DNA from: Zygnema cylindricum
Lineage: Eukaryota; Streptophyta; Zygnematophyceae; Zygnematales; Zygnemataceae
Assembly: GCA_037447655.1 (NCBI GenBank)
Contig: JBBHKE010000060.1
Coordinates: forward strand, 399,779 to 463,778
Length of the DNA stretch: 64,000 nucleotides
Direction of reading: 5' to 3'
Shown here: positions 57,797-64,000 of the stretch, piece after piece
Numbering within the stretch: the stretch's first letter is position 1
How the letters are laid out: each line of letters begins with the position of its first letter
Notes under the pieces: model-generated
The model's input: only the letters and a program-made list of their open reading frames with translations
What the model was told of the DNA's origin: nothing
The model's database searches: none
Translations under genes and position numbers: made by a program

Positions 57797-60588
57797 TGCC
57801 TGGCCCTCTATTCACGCTGTGGACCCCCCCTCTTCCTCCCTCCCCTCTCCCTCCCTCTCCTCTTCCTCCCTCCCGTCTTCCTCCCTCCCTTCTTCCTCTT
57901 TTCCCTCCCTCTCGCACCCTTCCTCTTCCCACCCTTCCCATCCCTCTTCCTCCCACCCGTCTTCCTCCCACCCCGCTCACGCCTTCCACCTCTCTCCTTC
58001 TCCCTCCCTCCCCTCCCACCCTTCCACCTCCCACCCCACCCACCCCTCGCCCGCCCTCTCCTCTCCCTCCCGCCCCTTGCCCTCCCATTCCTCCATCCTC
58101 GCACTTCCCTCCCCCTCGTCCCCCTCCCCCTCTCCCTCTCCCTCCTCCCCCTACAGCCGTGGCAAGGAGGCTGGACCCGCTTGGCAGTCTGTACAGGTAT
58201 TTCCTTCCCCCTCCTTCCTCCCCTCCCTCCCCTCTCCCCCCCCCTCCCTGCCTCCCACCTCTCTCCCCCTTTCCTTTCTCCCTCCCTCCCCTCTTCCTCC
58301 GCCCTCCCTCCCCTCCCGTCTGCTTTTCCCTCCCTTTTTCTCCTTCCCCTGTCCCTCCCCTCGACTCCTTCCCCTCTTTCTCCTTCCCCTCTCCCTTCCC
58401 TCCTTCCCCTCTCCCTCTCCCTCTCCTTCCCCCGATATTCACCCTGAAATATCCTGGACTTGAAACTACCCCCAGTGGTTCTACTCTTAGTACCATTTTA
58501 GTACATAGATATATAACTATCGAATACATATATACATACATGTACACACACACACACGCACAAACATATATGTATGTATATATATATATATAATACTTAT
58601 ATACATATATATATATACGTACATACATACCTATGTACATATACATATACATACATATGTATGTAGAATACTAAAATGGTATATAGAATATATACCATTT
58701 TAGTATTTTACATACATATGAATGTATATGCATGAATGTATGTATGTATGTATGCATGTATATATATGTATATATATGTATATATGTATATGTGTTTGTA
58801 TATATGAATATGTATGTATATATGTGTATATATATGTATGTATGCATATATATGTATGTATGTTTATATATGTGTGTATGTATGTATATATATGTGTGTA
58901 TATGTGTATCTATGTATATTTATACACGTATACGTACATATGCATATACACATATTTGTGTTTGTATATGTGTATATATGTATATACGTGTATATATATG
59001 TGTGTATATATGACACACACACAGACACGTATATATATATATATATATATATGTGATATTATAGGGTTATATCAAAGAATTTATTTTGCACATGAGGTAA
59101 TATTGAGTCTGTACATTATATTTTTCCGTAAAGGTAGTGAGGCTAAGGGGACTGTATGGGACAAGGTATATAGAATTTGGGGTTTGTTGTTATGCACATG
59201 AGAGAATGTTGATTCCATACATTGTCTTTCCCATACACTGTACTTTCCCGTAAATTGTATTTTTTATCCGAACATTGTGCTTGTCCATACATTGTTATTT
59301 CTATTTTCTCCGCTCATGTCCTTTTCCTTACACACCTGTACAATTGTACTGTTCGGTTCACCAATACAATTGTACTATCCGTACTCCCATACAGTTATAC
59401 TATTCCGTACACCCATACACCGCACCTTCCCGTACAGGTGGTGAATTTGTCCGTACTTTTATTTTTTCTTTTTTTCCTTGGTTTTTCCCTGTACATTTGT
59501 ATTTTTCTGTACATCCTCACAATTGCACCATATATTCACACAATTGCACCATACAGCGTAATACAATTGTGCCAATTGTCCTTTTCTGTACACCCACACA
59601 ATTGTACTTTCCCGTACATCTGTACACCTAGCTATCCCGTACAGGTGGTGAATTTGTCCGTACTTTTATTTTTTTTCCCCTCATTGGTTTTTCCTCGTAC
59701 ATTGTACCTTTTCTATACTCGTTCAATTGTACCGTACACCCGTACAATTGTACCATATATCCGCACCATTGTACTGTACAGTGTAAAACTGTACCACATT
59801 GCCTTTTCTGTGCACCCATACAATTGTACTATTCCGTACATCTGTCCACTGCACTGTCCCGTACAGCGGGTGTACTTGCCCATACTTTATTCTTTTCTTC
59901 TTTGCTCATTGGTTTTTCCCCTGTCAATTATCCTTTTTCCATGCACCCTATGACTACACCTTACATCCGTACAACACACACCCTACACCCGCACAACTGT
60001 ACTGTTCTTACAACTACAATGTCCGTACAGCCACAATGTTCGTACAGCCACAATGTCCTTACAACTGCACTTTCCGTACTACTACACCGTTCCTTACAAC
60101 CACACTGTCCGCACAACTGTACTGTCCGTACAATTTTCCCGTACAGCCACAATGTTCTCACAACCACACTGTCCGTACAACCGACCCGTACTGCACCGTA
60201 CTATGTCCGTACAGGTGGTGGGACCGGGCGGCAGCAACCGGCAGCCGCGGGTGGCGTGTCGGCACTGCGGGCACCGCTTCACGGGGGGGAGCTTCCGGAT
60301 AACAGGGCACCTGCTGGGGACGCCGGTGGGGGTGGCGAGGTAGGGAGAGAGTGAGAGAGTCTTTTTTTTTGGGTTTGTTGAGGGTTTTTTTTTTTTTTGA
60401 TGGAGGGAGTTTTTGGATAATGGGGCGTTTCCGGAGGAAGAGTCGCGAAGCAAAGATAGTTTTTTTTTGTTTTGTTTTGATTTCTATTGTTTAGTGGTTG
60501 TTGAGTGGTTCGTTTGTGTTTTTTTTAAGAACATGGACTTTTCTTTTTGGGTGGTTTTCTAGCCATTCTGTCTTCAAACCGTTTCTCC

Positions 60589-60625
<37 letters not shown>

Positions 60626-63600
60626 TCTCTCTCTCTCTATATATATATATTTCCCACTCTCTCTCTAGCTCTCACTCTTTCTCTCTCTCTCTCTTGCTCT
60701 CTCTCTCTCTATTTCTCACTCTCACTCGCTCTCACTCTATCTCTTTTTTTTCTCTCTCTCTCTCTCCCTCTCTCTCTCTCTCTATTTCACAGAGGAAACG
60801 AAAGGAAAAACTCTTGAACAAAAACTAATAAAAAAACAAAAATAAAATATAATGAAATTATATATATAAATTAACATAAAATAACATAACATAACATAAA
60901 ATAAAATAAAACTAAATGTCATAGTTTATTCTTTTCATGCAGACGTGAACACAAAGTCAGAAATCAAACACAAAAGACAAAAAAGAAAAAGGCAAATAAA
61001 TTGTCCCCTTCTTCCTTTTTCTTTTTTTTGCACTTTTCTTTTTTCCCCCTTTTTCTTTTTCTCCCCTTTTTTTTTTTTTTTTTTTCTCCGGGCAGATGTG
61101 AAAGAGTTCCGCAAGAGGTTCGAGACGCCCTCTTGAAACACGAGAGAGGGAAGAAAAAAGCGAAGGGGGGAGGGGGAGGGGTGAAGGGAGGGAATGGGAC
61201 AACAGCCAGTGGAGGGAAGAGAAGGAGAGAGGAGGGAAACTTGCCGCCAGAGGGAGGTAAGGGAGGCAAGAAAGGGAGGAGTGAGGGAGGGAAGACGGAG
61301 AGAGGGAGAGAGGGAGAGAGGGAGAGGGAGAGGGAGAGGGGGAGGGAGAGGGGGAGGGAGAGGGGGAGGGAGAGGCAGTGGGAGGAAGAGAGAAGAGAGG
61401 GAGAAGTAGAGGCTGTAAATAACTCCAACAATAAAGAGTTATTGACATATTTAGGAGAAATCCTGGTAGAAATTCAGAGGAAAAAACAAAAAAAAAATCA
61501 GAAATATAACCAAAGCAGAAAATGTCAGAAAAAGAAAAAAGATAAAAGAAAAAAACTGAGCAAAAACTGAACAAAAATTCAAAAAAATATAGTCAGCAAA
61601 AAGTGAAAAAAAAATAAGCAAAAATTGGACAAAAATTGAACAATAATTGAGCAAAAATTGAACAAAAAGTGATCAAAAATTCAATAAAAACTAAACAAAA
61701 ATTGAACAATTTTTTTACAAAAGCTGAACAATTTGTGAATAATAAATGATAAAAAAGTGAACAAAAACTGAGAAAAAAACGAACAAAATTTGATAAGAAA
61801 GTGAGAGAAGATTAAACTGTAAAAAACTAAAACTGAACAGAATTGAACTTAAGTCGATTGAAAACCGAAGAAATTATCGAATCGAGACCTAATAGGGACG
61901 TATTTTCGTTGAAGTTTTCTTTTCTTTTCTAATCTTTTCTATTACAATTTTTATTTTCTTTTCTTTATCTTTTCAGTTTTTCACTCCTTTTCTTTTTTGG
62001 AACTAAAATTTTTTGAGGACTAAAAAAAAAAAAGGGTATTTTTTTTGCAGTCATCCCTGGGATTTTACGGAATTTCTCATTGAAGGAGCCGGAGGAATGC
62101 AAAGAGGAAGAAATGACAGCTGTAGGTTAGGCACTCTCCCTCTCCCTCTCCCTCTCCCTCTCCCTCTCCCTCTCCCTCTCCCTCATCCTCTCTCTCCATT
62201 CTCATTCTTGCCCTCTCTCCTTGCACCAATCACGACTGCAATTTTATCATTTTTCCAATTGTATTTCTTCCCGCCATGTATATATATATATTATATTATA
62301 TATATAGGTATATTTTTTTTGTTTGTTTTTTTTAGACTGAATCTTATGGCTCAGTATCGTCACTCTTCTCCGGTGACTGTCCTTTTTTTATATTAGGCAC
62401 GAACGTTTCTATGTTGTCAGTCGGAACGGAATTTATTTGAGCCCTAAAAACCCTTTTTAGTAATAACAGTTTAAATGTTGTCAGTTGAAACTTATCTTCT
62501 TTCTTTAAGTAACAAAACTTCCTTTCTTTGGTTGAGTAAAAACTGTTTTCTGTTGTCAGTTAAAACTTGCTTTTCTTTTTTGAAGTAACAACAGTTTCTA
62601 TGTTGCCTCTCCCTCTCCCTCTCCCTCTCCCTCCCCCACAGTGGAATCGGAAGCTCCCCATGTGGCTGTAGTCGCGGGAGGTGATTCTGATTTGGCGGTA
62701 ATGAGAGGGGCAGTGGAAATTTTCGAAAATTTCGGTGTTAAATATGAGGTGAGAGGGGCGTTCTATGCACTAGCAGTTCAGTTTCCAGTTTCAACTTTCG
62801 AGTCTTTATTCTAAAGCTTTTTCCGTTTTCTCGAATCTCAGTTATCTGTTCCCAGTTCCCAGTCTCCGGCTTCGGTTTCAGTTTCAGTTTTAGTTTCAAT
62901 TCCAATTCTGTTCCAGTTCAGTTTTCCGTTCAGTTTTGAGTTCAGGTTTCAGGTCAGTTTTCTTGTCAGTTTTCAGTTCAGATTTGAGTTCGGATTTCAG
63001 TTTAGATCTCAGTTCAGTTTTCAGGTCAGTTTTACGTTCAGTTTTCATTTTAGATTTCAGTTCGGTTTCAGGTCAGTTTTCCGTTCAGTTTTCACATAGA
63101 TTTCCGTCCAGGTTTTTGTTTACAGTTCATAATTCAGAACAGTTTTCAGTTCAGATTTTAGTTAAGAATTCAGTTTAGGTATCATTTCGGTTGTCAGCTC
63201 AGTTTTAAATTCAAATTTCCGTTCAGATTTTTGTTCAGTTTTCAGTCTTGTTTTCAGTTTAGTTTTCAGTTCAGATTCCGTTCACTTTTCAGTTCAGATT
63301 TCAGTTCTGTTTTCCGTTCGGTTTTCAGTTCAGATTCCCCTCCGGTTTTCAGTTTAGTTTTCAGTTCAGTATTCAGTTGAGTCTTCAGTTGTCAAACGTC
63401 GGTGCTGGTACAAGCTTCAATGCTCAGTTGTTGGTTTGCCAGTTTTCAGGGAAATTTTCAAGTTCCAGTTTCCAGTTTTCAGTTTTTAGATTTCAGTTTT
63501 CAGTTTTCTAAAGAAAAAAGACTCTAAAAACGTCACAGACCTAATTCTTTCTACCTCTTTTTCAAACAAAAGACACTAAAAATTTAACAAAACTGTATTT

Positions 63601-63946
63601 TTTTGTTTTTCCTCTTTTTCCAACCGGTGAAAACCTTATCGGCTCACAAATCTCCGGGAAAAAAAAAAGTGAAAAGAGTCTGAAAACGTCACGCAAACTT
63701 GCTTTTTTTCACCTCTTTTTAAAAGAGAGAAAGACGGTAAAAACTTCACCAAAGTTTACTTTGTCTTACCTATTTTTTTTTTTTTTTTAAAACTCCATTT
63801 TTTTTCTTTTACCTCCTTTTTTGGGCAGGTAAAACTTTTATCAGCCCACGAGTCGCCCGAAAAAGTGGCCCAATTCGCTCGAGAAGGGCAGCGGAGGGGA
63901 CTGAGAGTGATAGTCGCGGGAGCCGGGGGAGCCGCCCACTTGCCAG
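56766..63946 (+). CDS. Proline-rich BED zinc finger joined to a PurE-like domain (3' end outside window)
   Basis: Six exons join without stops and with matching phases: 56766-58196, 60215-60339, 61096-61256, 62051-62125, 62642-62748, 63829-63946 (donor GTTAGG), giving 672 codons so far. Exon 1 is Pro/Ser-rich, with a poly-Pro run encoded by pure C. Residues about 470-534 form a plant-type BED finger: AW, then [15 protein letters not shown], and CERVPQEVR (C492, C495, H509, C520). After a Lys/Gly-rich linker, residues 598-672 match PurE (AIR carboxylase/NCAIR mutase, purine biosynthesis): [18 protein letters not shown] and [13 protein letters not shown], where the usual motifs are GSDSD, SAHRTP and [11 protein letters not shown]. 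The Arg of SAHRTP is Glu here. No PurK/ATP-grasp part precedes it, unlike plant AIR carboxylase. Exon recognition is good; that all exons form one transcript is inferred from phase. Confidence 0.75.
57719..57796. repeat. Poly-C run of about 78 nt within exon 1
   Basis: Encodes poly-proline in the chosen frame. Because any change in run length would shift the frame, the assembled length matters; upstream and downstream frames agree as assembled. Confidence 0.9.
58500..59060. repeat. TATG/TATA microsatellite array in intron 1
   Basis: Long run of TATATATG, TGTATATA and TATGTATG units. Tyr/Ile/Met/Val/Cys frames through it are artefacts. It holds a near-perfect 18-bp hairpin at about 58667-58707. 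Confidence 0.9.
59270..60205 (+). repeat. Array of about 207-221 bp units with CCGTACA and acceptor-like motifs
   Basis: CCCGTACAGGTGGTG, or a near copy, starts at about 59429, 59636 and 59857, and recurs as the authentic exon 2 boundary near 60206. Each is followed in the array by a TTTTATTTTT-TTGGTTTTTCC block and many GTACAATTGTAC words. Long frames (for example 59222-59953) are repeat-derived. Confidence 0.75.
60595..60785. repeat. (CT)n microsatellite in intron 2
   Basis: Mostly CTCTCT with short TATA interruptions; no coding meaning. Confidence 0.9.
61140..61420. repeat. Purine-rich GGGAGA tract spanning exon 3 and intron 3
   Basis: Nearly pure A/G. The 5' part is coding (Lys/Gly/Arg-rich linker of the BED protein) and the 3' part, after the donor at 61257, is intronic in the chosen model. 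A longer exon remaining open to 61570 is possible but would break the phase to the next exon. Confidence 0.75.
61550..61860. repeat. Degenerate AAAAATTGAACA repeat
   Basis: Tandem 10-14 bp units (ACAAAAATTGA) in intron 3. Confidence 0.7.
62129..62640. repeat. CCCTCT tracts at both ends of intron 4
   Basis: CTCCCT repeats lie just after the donor (about 62131-62183) and again immediately before the acceptor (about 62606-62640). A TA-rich and T-rich centre separates them. Confidence 0.8.
62850..63520. repeat. TTCAGTTCAGTTTTCAG minisatellite in intron 5
   Basis: Dozens of 6-12 bp CAGTTT/CAGTTCAG units fill most of the intron between the two PurE exons. Confidence 0.85.
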
Positions 63947-64000
63947 GTTAGGGAGTGTGGACCACAATAAGTGTGGATGAAAGAGGGAGGGAGAGGGAGA

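Noticed and set aside
57654-58652. 332-codon minus-strand Gly/Arg-rich frame
   Set aside because: Antisense of the proline-rich exon and poly-C run; the sense strand has splice-consistent coding with a real BED domain.
59222-59953. 243-codon frame with repeated hydrophobic and Thr/Asn-rich blocks that mimics a membrane protein
   Set aside because: It is built from a tandem repeat of about 207-221 bp inside an intron and lacks any conserved domain.
60957-61574. 205-codon minus-strand Ser/Pro/Leu frame
   Set aside because: Antisense of the purine-rich exon 3 region.
62051-62125. Exon 4 as the start exon of a separate PurE gene
   Set aside because: No ATG precedes the PurE motifs in frame except within exon 4 (ATGACAGCTGTA), and the phase links exactly to exon 3; kept as an alternative rather than the model.

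Overview
The window looks like nuclear DNA of a green plant, most likely an early-diverging streptophyte lineage (bryophyte, lycophyte or charophyte grade); the exact organism cannot be fixed from the sequence. The reasons are GT-AG multi-exon genes whose proteins resemble plant LSm4, TSO1/tesmin-like CXC (CPP) and plant BED zinc-finger proteins, a heavy load of Ty1/Copia retrotransposons and small inverted-repeat elements, and very long CCCTCT, poly-C and poly-T tracts. Two 10-base N gaps (6211-6220, 21366-21375) show this is a draft assembly.

Layout. 1-6210: LSM4 on the + strand with two confident exons (3611-3652, 5994-6170) in long repeat-rich introns; the 3' end runs into a gap. 6221-8930: a decayed Copia relic. 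8930-38060: nested transposons. These include a Copia element (A) with its LTRs at 11224-12281 and 16610-17697, further LTR copies of the same family up to 23834, an antisense LTR, and a second Copia element (B, 26930-38051) bounded by a perfect CACTA target duplication. Element B was itself entered by a solo LTR (target duplication CCTCT) and by a 3.5-kb non-coding LTR element (target duplication CTCTA). Two Harbinger-like elements and several MITE families are scattered through this part. 40618-48618: a TSO1-like CXC gene reconstructed as nine phase-consistent exons (the first coding exon was not found). 50400-53300: two fragments of a non-LTR retrotransposon carrying a restriction-like endonuclease region, in opposite orientations. 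53464-55250: two inverted-repeat elements. 56766-63946 and beyond: a proline-rich gene whose exons join, with matching phases, a BED zinc finger to a PurE (AIR carboxylase)-like domain.

The most unusual items are: the apparent BED finger-PurE fusion, with an altered PurE signature; Copia elements whose primer-binding site is complementary to the anticodon arm of initiator tRNA-Met, so that the gag start codon lies inside the primer site; duplicated exon relics in the LSM4 and CXC genes; and a repeat array in the BED-gene intron that carries copies of the exon 2 acceptor. The three cellular genes have unrelated roles (RNA processing, transcription, and an unknown BED/PurE function), and nothing suggests that they act together.
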